Origin: Muricauda sp. SCSIO 64092 | GTDB taxonomy: Bacteria > Bacteroidota > Bacteroidia > Flavobacteriales > Flavobacteriaceae | Assembly (NCBI RefSeq): GCF_023016285.1 | Contig: NZ_CP095413.1 | Location: 3,296,001 to 3,360,000, forward strand | DNA: 64,000 bases | Direction of reading: 5' to 3' | Shown: piece after piece, positions 9,927-19,336 of the stretch | Layout of the letters: each line of letters begins with the position of its first letter | How positions within the stretch are numbered: position 1 is the stretch's first letter | The notes under the pieces: model-generated | Databases searched by the model: none | What the model was told of the DNA's origin: nothing | The model's input: only the letters and a program-made list of their open reading frames with translations | Made by a program: the position numbers and the translations under genes

Positions 9927-11204
9927 ATGCGATACCAGCGAAGCAGTGAATTGTTTGCAGAAGCGAAAAAATATATACCAGGCGGGGTCAATTCACCCGT
10001 ACGGGCATTTAAGGCGGTAGGTGGGGAGCCTATTTTTATCAAACAGGCCAAAGGGGCCTATTTATATGATGAAGATGGCAATCAATACATTGATTATATC
10101 TCATCTTGGGGCCCATTGTTATTTGGTCATGCCCATGGACCTGTTATCAATGCGGTAATTGAAAAAGCACAAAAAGGAACCTCCTTTGGTATTCCTACAG
10201 AAGTTGAAACCGACTTGGCCAAGCTTGCCGTGAATATGGTTCCCAATATTGATAAAATTCGTTTTGTGAATTCCGGGACCGAGGCGTGTATGAGTGCCGT
10301 ACGCCTGGCAAGGGGGTATACCGGAAAGGATAAAATCATCAAATTTGCCGGTTGCTACCATGGACATTCGGATTCATTTTTGATCCAGGCGGGCAGTGGT
10401 GCGGTAACCTTCGGAAGTCCCAACAGCCCAGGGGTCACCCAGGGTACGGCCAAGGATACCTTATTGGCCGATTATAACAATTTGGAAAGTGTGAAAGCCC
10501 TGGTGGAAGCCAATAAAGGGGAAATCGCAGGTATTATTTTGGAGCCTGTTGCCGGCAATATGGGTTGTATTGTGCCCTCCGAGGATTTTATAAAAGGGCT
10601 ACGTGAAATTTGCACTCAAGAAGAAATACTGTTGCTTTTTGATGAGGTAATGACCGGTTTTCGTTTAGCCAAGGGTGGCGCACAAGAGGCCCTGGGCATT
10701 GATGCGGATATTGTGATGTTTGGCAAGGTCATAGGTGGAGGTCTGCCGGTAGGCGCTTTTGCGGCCAGAGCTGAAATCATGGCACATTTGGCCCCTGAGG
10801 GACCGGTCTATCAAGCGGGTACCTTAAGCGGTAATCCTTTGGCCATGGGCGCAGGCTTGGCCATGTTGACCGAAATAAACCAAAACCCGGAGGTATTCGA
10901 TAACCTGATGCAAAAAACGGAATACCTCCATAAGGGAATTGCCGAAGTGTTGACCGAAAAAGGCATTGTCCATCAAATCAACCGTTTTGGAAGCATGATT
11001 TCCGTACATTTTTGTGAGCATCCGGTAGTGGATTTTGCTTCGTCCGCAAATGGCAATAACGATACCTTCAAAAAATACTTTCATGGGATGTTGGAGCAAG
11101 GGATATATCTTCCGCCTTCGGCTTTTGAAAGTTACTTTTTAAATGATGCCATCAGTTATTCGGATTTGGCAAAGACCCTGGAAGCAGTGAGAAAGGTATT
11201 TTGA
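9927..11204 (+). CDS. hemL: glutamate-1-semialdehyde 2,1-aminomutase
   Basis: A PLP enzyme converting glutamate-1-semialdehyde to 5-aminolevulinate in the C5 route to tetrapyrroles. It is 425 aa, the usual length. Visible marks are [17 protein letters not shown] near the N-terminus, [42 protein letters not shown] and the PLP lysine in [15 protein letters not shown] (K267). It lies 5 bp after the glucosaminidase gene, the last member of a four-gene same-strand run starting at 7838. Its TGA stop at 11204 directly abuts the stop of the convergent membrane protein gene. Confidence 0.97.
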   Translation: MRYQRSSELFAEAKKYIPGGVNSPVRAFKAVGGEPIFIKQAKGAYLYDEDGNQYIDYISSWGPLLFGHAHGPVINAVIEKAQKGTSFGIPTEVETDLAKLAVNMVPNIDKIRFVNSGTEACMSAVRLARGYTGKDKIIKFAGCYHGHSDSFLIQAGSGAVTFGSPNSPGVTQGTAKDTLLADYNNLESVKALVEANKGEIAGIILEPVAGNMGCIVPSEDFIKGLREICTQEEILLLFDEVMTGFRLAKGGAQEALGIDADIVMFGKVIGGGLPVGAFAARAEIMAHLAPEGPVYQAGTLSGNPLAMGAGLAMLTEINQNPEVFDNLMQKTEYLHKGIAEVLTEKGIVHQINRFGSMISVHFCEHPVVDFASSANGNNDTFKKYFHGMLEQGIYLPPSAFESYFLNDAISYSDLAKTLEAVRKVF

Positions 11205-11861
11205 TCAAATTGAAGGATTTTTGTTTTGTATCATAGCTGTTCCAATCCAACCAAACCAAAGGATTTGGGTCAGTCCGAATAGGAGCCCCAAATCCCCCAA
11301 TCCAGGGATTGCCGTTAGTATTCCAGCGCCACCAACGAGTAGTCCAAAATAATTGAGGGATCTTGGGAAAATGTGTTCCTTTAACCCATGGACGCTTATA
11401 AGAAATACCCAGAGTCCGCCTACCACTTCCACACCGCCGCCAAGACCATTTTGAATGGCACCGATGATTTCCCAGGCCATTACTGCGGTTGTTTCCTCTT
11501 CAATGAATAGACCATTGACCGTTTCCAGGCCTATATTGCTTATCATTCCACTTGAGATGACCAATGCCGACCAAATAAACCCAAGTATGGGCATGACCTT
11601 TTTGCCAATTGCCGAATTGGTAGTGAAGTTTTCATGTATGGCAATGGTCAAAGGGATGAGTACCAATCCAAAAACCACATAGATCAAAAGGTGCCAAACT
11701 TGGTACAAAGTTTTGTTTTCAAGGATAAACGCCAATTTTTCGATATCCGAACTTGTATCGTCCATGGCGGGGGACAGGACCATAAAAAGAAAGGCAATTC
11801 CGATGATGTAGAGTAAGGCTTCAATTAGGGCCGCTATTCCCCCAATTTTTTGATTTTTCAT
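11205..11861 (-). CDS. multi-pass membrane protein (DUF4386-like)
   Basis: A 218-aa protein with about six hydrophobic segments. It starts MKNQKIGGIAALIEALLYII and includes YQVWHLLIYVVFGLVLIPL, MPILGFIWSALVISSGM and FGLLVGGAGILTAIPGLGDL. The layout resembles DUF4386 membrane proteins, but the match is by impression only. I chose the ATG at 11861 over an in-frame TTG six codons upstream because MKNQKIGG is the natural cytoplasmic N-terminus. It is convergent with hemL with no intergenic bases. Function unknown. Confidence 0.7.
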   Translation of the reverse strand: MKNQKIGGIAALIEALLYIIGIAFLFMVLSPAMDDTSSDIEKLAFILENKTLYQVWHLLIYVVFGLVLIPLTIAIHENFTTNSAIGKKVMPILGFIWSALVISSGMISNIGLETVNGLFIEEETTAVMAWEIIGAIQNGLGGGVEVVGGLWVFLISVHGLKEHIFPRSLNYFGLLVGGAGILTAIPGLGDLGLLFGLTQILWFGWIGTAMIQNKNPSI

Positions 11862-12052
11862 TTTTAATGTGATTTTCAACCAAGACGATTGAAACTGGAT
11901 TTTGTCACAGCCAATTTTCGTTTATGCATTGCCATGGGGCACGACCACCGCTACTACCAAGGGTAATGGACGTAAGAACTTCACTTCCCAAGCCCATCAA
12001 TTGTGAGTTTGAGCGAAGGCAGGATGTAAAGGATAATCCGTGTCCGAACCTT

Positions 12053-12796
12053 TTATTTTTTCGCTTCCAGTAGTAGTTTTTCTATTTTGGATAACCTATT
12101 GGATAGCGATTTTAGTTCTTGGTTCTCTTCTTCAAGTTTTTTTATTTTCTTTTCCTGTTGAATGGTGTAAAGGGTCAGTTCCTCTATTTTTTGAAGTAAT
12201 TTGGAGTCCATTTCCCCCAGGAAGATTCCATTTTCCCCTACTTCTTTGGCACTTGGAATATCCTTAAGGTGTCCTTTTTCCTTGATGTGCTTTTCAACTT
12301 GTTGCAGCGTAGGTAAATCATAGTCTTGCTCAAAAACAAAGTCGGACCAACCATTTGTTTCTACTTTGATTTCCCTAGCTCCGATCGATCCTTCAACGGC
12401 AAGTTTATGATTGCCCGTGTTTTCTGTTCCAATTCCTATTTTTCCATTTCCATCAATCGTCATTAAATTGCCTTTTCCTGTTTTATAATAGTGTAACTTC
12501 TCCGTAGGGTTGTTATAAATAAATCGTGCTACCATATTTCCATCACTAGCAAAAGCCATAATTCCATCATTATTTGAATTTGCATTGATAACAAATCCCT
12601 CACTCCATGAGGCATCTCCTATTACCAAGTCATTGACCCCTGTATAACCAATACTCAAAGACGTGGTTCCAATTCCCAACTTTCCTGTAGTGTAGTTGTT
12701 TCCGCTATCATTCCATTGCCCCAACACAAACTCGGATGATACTAAAAACAGTACAATCAAAATTTTTGCTTTCATCATAATCTTTCTAAAATTCAT
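12053..12796 (-). CDS. secreted protein with C-terminal Bacteroidota tail-fibre-like coiled coil
   Basis: A 247-aa protein with a signal peptide (about residues 1-26, ending VLGQ), a beta-rich region with repeated GKLGIGT / GKIGIGTENTG motifs, and the segment DYDLPTLQQVEKHIKEKGHL then IPSAKEVGENGIFLGEMDSK. The C-terminus (about 205-245) is a heptad-rich coiled coil. This combination is common in secreted Bacteroidota proteins that resemble phage tail-fibre ends; the role is unknown, perhaps surface display. An alternative start is the MMK six codons in. Neighbours give no clue. Confidence 0.8.
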   Translation of the reverse strand: MNFRKIMMKAKILIVLFLVSSEFVLGQWNDSGNNYTTGKLGIGTTSLSIGYTGVNDLVIGDASWSEGFVINANSNNDGIMAFASDGNMVARFIYNNPTEKLHYYKTGKGNLMTIDGNGKIGIGTENTGNHKLAVEGSIGAREIKVETNGWSDFVFEQDYDLPTLQQVEKHIKEKGHLKDIPSAKEVGENGIFLGEMDSKLLQKIEELTLYTIQQEKKIKKLEEENQELKSLSNRLSKIEKLLLEAKK

Positions 12797-12871
12797 TTAT
12801 GTTTCAAGGTCCCTAAATGTGGTCGCTATATGGATTTAAGCTGTTTGGTACTGTGGGTTTAGAAACCACTA

Positions 12872-12879
12872 TATGTTTG
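12872..12879 (+). promoter_or_regulatory. possible -7 promoter element ahead of the AraC gene
   Basis: TATGTTTG fits TAnnTTTG; a TTTG at 12844-12847 lies 24 bp upstream, longer than the usual 19-21. The AraC start is 140 bp downstream, so the assignment is tentative. Confidence 0.3.
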
Positions 12880-13019
12880 AGCAAATAAATAGCTACAATA
12901 GTTAAAGTTTTTTCTTATAAATGCACACTAAAATAGCTGAACTTAGAACTCCATTTTATGACATTTGACAGGCTTTCCCGTTTGTGGCGCATTGCTATTT
13001 TACTTAATTTCCGCCTGTT

Positions 13020-13877
13020 GTGATACGTGATACCATTAACATCAACGATTTTATCATTCTGGTGGAGGAAGCCCATACCCAAGAAGTGCTGGTCGATTCC
13101 TGTCGTTTTGAGGAACCTTTGATTGCTGTGGCCCTGTATGGTTCCGGGAATGTGCATCTTTCCATGAACCATGGAGATACCCAGAATACCTATGACAACA
13201 CAAAAGGTCTGGCCCTCTCCTTTTATGCGGACGATACCGTGGATTCCGTGCATACCATCTCCCCGGAAAAACCATTGCAATGTCTGGTCATTGCCACGGC
13301 CCCAAGAAACTTGAAAAACCTACCCAATGGGGAAGGGGAGCTGTTTACGGAACTGTTGGAACAACTGGTCAATCCGGCTGCATCCTATGTGGAAGGTCTC
13401 CGCTTTTTCATGACCCCGGAGATGCAACATATTGTGGACAATATTTTTTCCAATGACTATCAGGGAAAAGCAAAGATGATGTTCTTCCGTAGCCAGATTA
13501 CAGCATTGTTGTCCCACTTTTTTTGGCAACTGTCGCAAATGAAAACCCAAGGCATCAATACTTCCGAACGGGAAAAGCTATTGGTGGCCCAGGAAATCCT
13601 TTCCAATAATCTGGACAGTCCTCCTTCGCTTACGGAGCTTTCCAAGCAAATAGGGTTGAACACCTTTGCCCTGAAAAAGGAATTCAAGGAGCTTTTTGGG
13701 GTTCCCGTTTTTAAATACCTGCAAAATGAGCGTATGACCAAGGCCCATGAACTTATCCGAAACAAAGAGGCTACGGTACAGGAAGCGGCTTGGCATGTGG
13801 GCTATGATAGCCTGAGTTCCTTTTCCAATGCATTTACCAAAAAATTCGGCTTTCGGCCAAGTGAGTTACGAAGCTGA
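13020..13877 (+). CDS. AraC family transcriptional regulator
   Basis: A 285-aa cytoplasmic regulator. The N-terminal 165 residues form a probable ligand-binding beta domain. The C-terminal 100 residues form the double helix-turn-helix of the AraC/XylS family: LVAQEILSNNLDSPPSLTEL, IGLNTFALKKEFKELFG, then AAWHVGYDSLSSFSNAFTKK and FGFRPSELR. The start is a GTG at 13020, since no earlier ATG is in frame. The end of the gene overlaps the 3' end of the decayed cyclase on the other strand by 12 bp. The DUF5367 gene 466 bp downstream in the same direction is the nearest plausible target. Confidence 0.92.
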   Translation: MIRDTININDFIILVEEAHTQEVLVDSCRFEEPLIAVALYGSGNVHLSMNHGDTQNTYDNTKGLALSFYADDTVDSVHTISPEKPLQCLVIATAPRNLKNLPNGEGELFTELLEQLVNPAASYVEGLRFFMTPEMQHIVDNIFSNDYQGKAKMMFFRSQITALLSHFFWQLSQMKTQGINTSEREKLLVAQEILSNNLDSPPSLTELSKQIGLNTFALKKEFKELFGVPVFKYLQNERMTKAHELIRNKEATVQEAAWHVGYDSLSSFSNAFTKKFGFRPSELRS

Positions 13878-14273
13878 TTCCAATTGGGTTTTTGGGGATA
13901 CCGAACAGATAGCAACAGTTTGCCGTTTGCCCTTAAGGGGGATACTGCCCATATGGGCATAGCTGTAGGTGTTGGAATTCAATTGGGTTTTCAATTCCTT
14001 CGAAATCAATAATTCCCGCTCAAAAGCATTGCTTTTTCCCTGGATACGTGCTGCGGTATTGATTACGTCCCTGTGATAGGTGATTTCTTTTTTGTATTTA
14101 CCCACCTCGGTCACCGTAACGATTCCGGCATGCACTCCTGCCTTAAAAAAGGGCTGACAGCCATATTTCTTCTCGTAGCGTGGGCCCTTCTTTTGAAGTA
14201 AGTTTTTAAACCATAAAAGGCCCTGATACGTTTTTTGCAGTGCGTTCAAAGTTATCCTTTTCGAACAAATCAT
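13866..14273 (-). pseudogene. class III adenylate/guanylate cyclase, 3' fragment
   Basis: The 135-residue reading frame contains the C-terminal half of a class III nucleotide cyclase domain: FFKAGVHAGIVTVTEVGKYK, EITYHRDVINTAARIQGKS and the trailing GSIPLKGKRQTVAICSV. In flavobacterial cyclases this part follows a membrane region and an N-terminal cyclase half that holds the metal-binding aspartates; here it is missing. The first residues (MICSKRITLN) do not fit the family, and upstream there are only 67 bp before the divergent DUF5367 start. I read it as a truncated remnant. A functional short protein is possible but would lack the active site. Confidence 0.75.
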
Positions 14274-14343
14274 TCTCCTTTTTGGACAAATGCCCCCATT
14301 TAAGCTGCTCTAGTTTTGTCCCGTAATCCTAAAACAAACGGTG

Positions 14344-14742
14344 ATGAAAACTTTTAGAGCATTGACAATTGCAGGCCTGGTTTGGTTCTTAGGCGTTCTG
14401 GCCTATTCCCTTTCCTTTTATCTGCCGATACTGGAAAATGTGGAACAACAGGCCAATTTGACACTCTTTTTTGCCGTAGTACCCTTGGTCTGGTTTGGAG
14501 CTTGGCTGTACTACAGAAAAGGGGTCCAAACCCATGGATTGGTAATGGGACTGGTCTTTTTTGCCATGGCCGCCCTTTTGGACGCCCTGATCACGGTGCC
14601 CGTACTCATTATTCCCAATGGGGGCAGTTACTATGATTTCTTTACGGATCCGGGGTTCTGGGTCATTGGAGCGGAATTCATTGGCACCACCTTAGTGTAC
14701 TGGAATTTCATGGTTAGGCAAAGAACAAAAGAGTTGATATAA
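14344..14742 (+). CDS. DUF5367 family membrane protein
   Basis: A 132-aa protein with four predicted transmembrane helices: FRALTIAGLVWFLGVLAYSL, LTLFFAVVPLVWFGAWLYY, LVMGLVFFAMAALLDALITV and FWVIGAEFIGTTLVYWNFMV. The charge and helix pattern fits DUF5367, a family of small membrane proteins of unknown function. I chose the ATG at 14344 rather than the GTG immediately before it. It lies beside an AraC regulator and a cyclase remnant. Confidence 0.75.
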   Translation: MKTFRALTIAGLVWFLGVLAYSLSFYLPILENVEQQANLTLFFAVVPLVWFGAWLYYRKGVQTHGLVMGLVFFAMAALLDALITVPVLIIPNGGSYYDFFTDPGFWVIGAEFIGTTLVYWNFMVRQRTKELI

Positions 14743-15080
14743 TCGATTGGAATTATGGAACATGGAAATGACAACAAGCCATCTAACCCTTTTTACGGAA
14801 ATACTATTAATTGGGGGTACAGCCGGACTGTGTTTTACATAGGGAAACGCCGTAACCCCTGGTATTGGACAATTGGACAATCTGGGTTATCTGTAGGCCT
14901 TTCGGAAAATGAACCGGAGCGTTGAAAATCCCTTGTTCCTTATCGTTTTCTTCGTATATTTTTTAATGGGGATAGCAGCAATTTATACTTGTATCCTTGC
15001 CCGAATTTGTGACTGAAACCGTCAAAACGAAAATTTGGAATACGTCCCTGGAGGCATAAGGTGGGGTTTGGGCAATGCAA
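14743..15080. other. intergenic stretch without a recognisable gene
   Basis: Read on both strands, this 338-bp stretch between the DUF5367 gene and the terminator at 15081 shows no open frame with family resemblance. It contains short repeats of the bases ATTGGACAAT near 14863-14880, which I could not assign to any element. Confidence 0.6.
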
Positions 15081-15106
15081 AGGGCATCGATAGCGATGCC
15101 CTTTTT
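15081..15106. terminator. rho-independent terminator
   Basis: A perfect 9-bp stem AGGGCATCG / CGATGCCCT with loop ATAG is followed by TTTT on the plus strand. On the minus strand it lies just downstream of the small 15126-15266 gene, so it may terminate from both sides. Confidence 0.75.
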
Positions 15107-15125
15107 GTCTGCTTGTTCGTTGTCC

Positions 15126-15266
15126 TTACCTTTTGTAAAGGTAATCCAAATCCTTATTGGAAAAATTGTCCAATTTCAGGGTGTTTTCGTGATTTCTTTG
15201 GTTGTTGGAGTTGATGGTGTACCACCCAAAGAATAGGGGCATTTTGTAGTTTGTTCGTGTTTTCAT
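15126..15266 (-). CDS. possible small protein, 46 aa
   Basis: Hand translation from the ATG at 15266 gives MKTRTNYKMPLFFGWYTINS, then NNQRNHENTLKLDNF and SNKDLDYLYKR, ending at a TAA. It lies 45 bp downstream of the methyltransferase gene on the same strand and directly before a good terminator, which is the position of a real last gene. The aromatic PLFFGWYTI core is not what random sequence usually gives. I do not recognise a family with certainty. Confidence 0.45.
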   Translation of the reverse strand: MKTRTNYKMPLFFGWYTINSNNQRNHENTLKLDNFSNKDLDYLYKR

Positions 15267-15310
15267 GATTACGTTGTTTTTTACTGTTTTTTGATGATGA
15301 TTTCTTGTAG

Positions 15311-16087
15311 TTATTTTAATTCCTTTGTCAATACTGGGCCTTGTTTAGCTCCTTTTCGCCATTTGGTAAAAGGGATGAGCATAGGTTTTTTGGCTTGATA
15401 TGCCTTATAGGTTTCCCCAAACTCGTTCACCAAATCTTTTTCTTCAAATAAGGTTCCAATGATGACGTATGCCGTAATGGCAATGGCAAAAACCAAATGG
15501 GTAACGGTCATGGTCGGAGTGGCCCACATGCCCAAGAGCATACCAAAATAGAGCGGATGCCGTACATGTTTGTAGAATAGGGTTACCCTGAACTGTAATT
15601 GGGTATAGGGCTTGCCCATTAACTCCAAAAACGTTTGCCGCAACCCGAACAAATCAAAATGGTTGATCAAAAAAGAACTGATGAACAGTATTGCCCATCC
15701 AGTAAAGAACAGTGCATAGAGTACATAAAACAAAATGCTATTGGGTGCCACTTGCCATAGTTGACCGCCAATGGGTTGCCAGTTGTACACCATGTTAAAC
15801 AGCAGTAGTCCGGAAACCAAAACAAAAGTGCTTCGCTCAATCGGTTTTGGGAAATAACGGGCGAAGAGTTCCTTAAACCATTTTCTCGCCATAACACTGT
15901 GCTGTACCCCAAATAGGGAAATCAAAAGTACGTTGTTCGCCAATGCCCATAAAAAGGACATTTGGGGTTCTTGGTCGATTCCGATTGCCGGAATCAGGTT
16001 GCCGACAGAAGCAATCCAAAAAAGGATGGATGCAAATGCAATAAGGTAGGCAACCATGGAATAGGTAAACATTAAAATTTTCTTCAT
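15311..16087 (-). CDS. mddA: methanethiol S-methyltransferase-like membrane protein
   Basis: A 258-aa multi-pass inner-membrane protein of the NnrU / isoprenylcysteine-methyltransferase-like group. Several stretches match what I know of MddA, which methylates methanethiol to dimethyl sulfide with S-adenosylmethionine: LFGVQHSVMARKWFKELF, KPIERSTFVLVSGLLLFN, FLINHFDLFGLRQTFLE, FYKHVRHPLYFGMLLGMWAT and PTMTVTHLVFAIAITAYV. The length equals known MddA proteins. RHPLYFG is the cofactor-site signature. I started at the ATG at 16087 (MKKILMFTYSMVAYL) instead of an upstream extension that lacks family character. The substrate assignment is homology-based only. Confidence 0.75.
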   Translation of the reverse strand: MKKILMFTYSMVAYLIAFASILFWIASVGNLIPAIGIDQEPQMSFLWALANNVLLISLFGVQHSVMARKWFKELFARYFPKPIERSTFVLVSGLLLFNMVYNWQPIGGQLWQVAPNSILFYVLYALFFTGWAILFISSFLINHFDLFGLRQTFLELMGKPYTQLQFRVTLFYKHVRHPLYFGMLLGMWATPTMTVTHLVFAIAITAYVIIGTLFEEKDLVNEFGETYKAYQAKKPMLIPFTKWRKGAKQGPVLTKELK

Positions 16088-16110
16088 GATCTTTAGATTA
16101 TAATTCGGGG

Positions 16111-16118
16111 CAAACCTA
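16111..16118 (-). promoter_or_regulatory. -7 promoter element for the mddA-like gene
   Basis: The minus strand reads TAGGTTTG, an exact TAnnTTTG match, 24 bp upstream of the ATG at 16087. No good -33 element is at the normal distance. Confidence 0.45.
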
Positions 16119-16255
16119 GACATGAAGAAGCCCGTCCTAAGAATAGTATAGGATTACAAATGGGTTACATGGATGCAAAAACAGGGTTACAAATGGGTTA
16201 CAAAATGTATTTTTTGTTTTTTAAAAATCTGATTTTAAATAACTTATAAAAAACC

Positions 16256-18022
16256 TTAAAAAGCGTGTAAAAATGCGGACAAATCGTCTTCCGGAGAGAG
16301 GTTGAGCTTCTTTCTAAGCCGATTTCGACTCATTTTTACTGAAGAGGGATTGATGTTCTGTAGTGTGGCAATCTGTTTGGTATTCAAATCCAGTTTAATG
16401 AATGAGCAAAGACGTACGTCCGTTTTGGTCAGTCCTTCAAACTGCTTATTAAGGCGTGCATAAAAGGAACTGCTCGGTTCGTCCACTTTTTTATAAAAGT
16501 CATCACTGTCTTTGTCCACCCAAATTTTATTTTTGATTTCCTCCTCCAAAAGCTCCAATTCCTTTTGGCGTTTTCGTCCTGTAGCGGCCTTTAGCGATTG
16601 CAATCGCTCAGCCAGGGATTCGGCCCACTCTTGGTTATTGGAAATATTGACGGCCATAGTGGTCAGGTCTTTTTTCTTGAACTCAATTTCAGAATTCAAT
16701 AATTGGTTTTCCACCTTTTTCAATTTCAGGCTCTGCCGGTATTTATAGTACAAGAAGGTCAAGAATCCAATAACACCCAAACTCACAATAAGGAGAATAT
16801 AGAACTTGGTGTTCTGTTTGTTCAGTTGGCGCTCATAGGCCACTTGCTGGGCCGTTTGTTTTTTGTGAAATGTGATACTATCCGCCAATTGTTTTTTTTC
16901 AAACGCATAATTCATTTCGGCACGGGTAACTTCCTGCCTGCGTTCTTCGTTGAGCAGGGTATCCCTTAGTTGGGAAAAATGTTCGCGGTATTCCAATGAT
17001 GCTTTATAGTCGCCAAGCCCTTTATATGCCTGACTCAAACAAAGACATGCCGCCTTCAGGAGATTCCGGTTCCCCGATACCATTGACATTTTCTGCCCCC
17101 TAAGGCAATCATCCCTGGCATTGGTCAAGCGGTTCATTTGTAAATAGGTGTGGCCGCGAGATACCAAAGAGGAGGCCAGACCATCCAAATCATTGATCTT
17201 TGATTTTAGTCCAACACTTTTGTCATGCAATTCCAGTGCTTTGGTAAAGTCATTGATTTTGGCATATTGCGCTCCTAGATTGGAATAGCCCCTAGCTTCG
17301 GAAATAGGGTCGTTGAGTTCAATCGCCAGGCGAACACTTTCATTGAAACTGGTAATGGCCAGATTGTGATCGTTCAATTGCGAATGGGCCAAACCAATAT
17401 TGTTATGGACCAGGGGCAAGCTGTTTTTGAGGCCCATTTTCTCTTTAATGGCCAGGCTTTTTTGGTAGTATTCCAATGAAGTTTGATAATTTTCCAGATC
17501 GTTGTGAATATTGCCTAAATTGTTCAGCGCCCGGGAAATAGTGGGCTCTTCATTTAATTTTTCCGCAAGTTTCAGGGATCTTAAAATATAGTCCTGGGCC
17601 TGGGGATAATTCCCCATTTCGTAATTTACGGTACCAATGTTACCTAAAATGATGGCAATACCCCTTTGGTCCTTTAGTTCCTGGACCAACTCGTAATTTT
17701 TTAAAAAATACTCATGGGCCTCTGCAAATTGTCCCTGTTGTGCGTAGGTAATACCGATCCATTTAATGGCGTCGGCCTCCCAGGTTTTGTTTCCTGTGGT
17801 CAATGTAAAGTCCAACAGTCTTTTCCCAATAACCCGGGAACTATCCGCTCCGTACCGCATTTTAAAGCGTGCTAGGGCCAAGCCGGCATCGAAACGGACC
17901 GAGTCCGGCTCATTGGTATTTTCAAAGCGAAGTAGTAAGCTATCCTGTACATTGGTTTGGGACCACAGACCATTAACAGCCCCTAGTACCAGGAAAAAAA
18001 ATATATACGGAAGCCCTTTCAA
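16256..18022 (-). CDS. TPR sensor protein with C-terminal LuxR-like helix-turn-helix
   Basis: A 588-aa one-component regulator of a Bacteroidota type. In order: signal peptide (about 1-22), seven or so tetratricopeptide repeats (about 80-360, for example YEMGNYPQAQDYILRSLKLA), a coiled coil, a transmembrane helix (FYILLIVSLGVIGFLTFLYY, about 410-430), a second coiled coil, and a C-terminal DNA-binding region (TKTDVRLCSFIKLDLNTKQI, then PSSVKMSRNRLRKKL). The TPRs should lie in the periplasm and the HTH in the cytoplasm. The gene is monocistronic; its targets are not evident. Confidence 0.88.
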   Translation of the reverse strand: MKGLPYIFFFLVLGAVNGLWSQTNVQDSLLLRFENTNEPDSVRFDAGLALARFKMRYGADSSRVIGKRLLDFTLTTGNKTWEADAIKWIGITYAQQGQFAEAHEYFLKNYELVQELKDQRGIAIILGNIGTVNYEMGNYPQAQDYILRSLKLAEKLNEEPTISRALNNLGNIHNDLENYQTSLEYYQKSLAIKEKMGLKNSLPLVHNNIGLAHSQLNDHNLAITSFNESVRLAIELNDPISEARGYSNLGAQYAKINDFTKALELHDKSVGLKSKINDLDGLASSLVSRGHTYLQMNRLTNARDDCLRGQKMSMVSGNRNLLKAACLCLSQAYKGLGDYKASLEYREHFSQLRDTLLNEERRQEVTRAEMNYAFEKKQLADSITFHKKQTAQQVAYERQLNKQNTKFYILLIVSLGVIGFLTFLYYKYRQSLKLKKVENQLLNSEIEFKKKDLTTMAVNISNNQEWAESLAERLQSLKAATGRKRQKELELLEEEIKNKIWVDKDSDDFYKKVDEPSSSFYARLNKQFEGLTKTDVRLCSFIKLDLNTKQIATLQNINPSSVKMSRNRLRKKLNLSPEDDLSAFLHAF

Positions 18023-18118
18023 TTTTGGTAGGTTTACTTTTTAAAAGTAAGAAATCTTAAGTTCTTGGTAATGAAGGGAGTTTTAAGGAAAAAAGAGGCT
18101 TGATTGAGGACTTTCGTG

Positions 18119-19214
18119 TCAATTCCCAAAATAGGATTGCCAACTTACAAAAGCTGGACGTTGTACCCCGTTTTCGTCCAGTATACCGGTATCGCGCCAT
18201 AGTTGTCCAATATCCTTGACCTCGGGCGGAAAAACCTCCCAAAGTGAATCATAATCATGATGCGCCCACCAAACTACCATCTCATAATTTTTGGTTTGGG
18301 CGTTGCTTAAAAGGGTTTCCAGAAAGGCGTTCTGCTCAGTTGCATTTCCACTAATGGAAATGCCTAAATTGGATACGATCAAATCTTCGGCAATATGTCC
18401 GCTCTCTACAATGGCGATTGGTTTGTTGGTATTGCCGTGCAAAAAATCCAAGGTCTCCTGAAATTCAGCTACCGTGCTTTGATTTTTTAAAAAAGGATAA
18501 TAACTGATGGCCACAAAATCCATTTGGTTGACATGGCCCAGTACCGCATTGAGGTATTCTTCCCCGTTCTCCATAGCTGGGTTATGGAGATTGTGCAATG
18601 AAATAGAGGCAGTTATTTTTAAATTGGGAAAGGAAATCTTGGTGGCAGCAAAGACTTGGGCCATTAATTGGGTATAGTCTTCCCAGAGTGCCCGATTTCC
18701 CAACCAGAGTTCGTTTACTTCAATGGCAGCAACCAGATAATCTGGGGAGAATTGGGTAACCAAATAATGGATGTGTTTGGTGTAGGCCTCTTGAATATGG
18801 GGGTCGTTCAAAACAGTGTATGCGGGAATGGAACCATCAAAATCCGCTGCCAAATCATCACGATCTAGATTAAGCAAACCCACGGAGAGCACCAAGTCCT
18901 TTCCAACTATTTTTCGATTGGCCCTTCCCATGATTTCATTGGTAAATTCAGCTGGCAAGGGTAAATCGTTTATCCAAGCGTTCCAGGGAATGGTATTGTC
19001 CAAATGCTCCACATAAACATCGGCATTATTGGCAATAAAACGGTAGGTTTCGTCCACATCTTGAAGATTGGGGCCAAAGCTCCAAGTGGTAAAGCCCATT
19101 CCCAAAATTGCGTTCCGCTCCCTCAATTGAAATTGGGTCATTTTCATCGGTACAACCTATCGTCAAGATCAAAACCAACAAAATTGATATCCAAAAGTTA
19201 TCTTTTACTCCCAA
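18119..19214 (-). pseudogene. glycosidase-like TIM-barrel lipoprotein, broken by a +1 frameshift
   Basis: Two frames together make one protein. The first (TTG at 19214) encodes a lipoprotein signal peptide ISILLVLILTIGC (Cys21) followed by TDENDPISIEGAERNFG. The second, from about 19105 to 18119, continues GMGFTTWSFGPNLQDVDETY and runs about 335 residues as a TIM-barrel-like domain, with candidate catalytic glutamates in VAAIEVNEL and IAIVESGH and a late WWAHHDYDSLWEVF. The frames join if one base is removed from the TTTTGGG run (plus strand 19101-19107, CCCAAAA). The fold recalls clan-A glycosidases such as GH53, but I cannot name the substrate. Either a real inactivating mutation or a sequencing error. 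Confidence 0.75.
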
Positions 19215-19336
19215 TGCCGTTTACCCTTTTGGAACTATAACGGTAAATGGGGGATTTCTATTGAAAAAAAGTTGAAAATAGTGGATTCCAGTAGATTTTT
19301 TACTCCCTACGGAATTATCCGGACCCTCTTGTGCGA

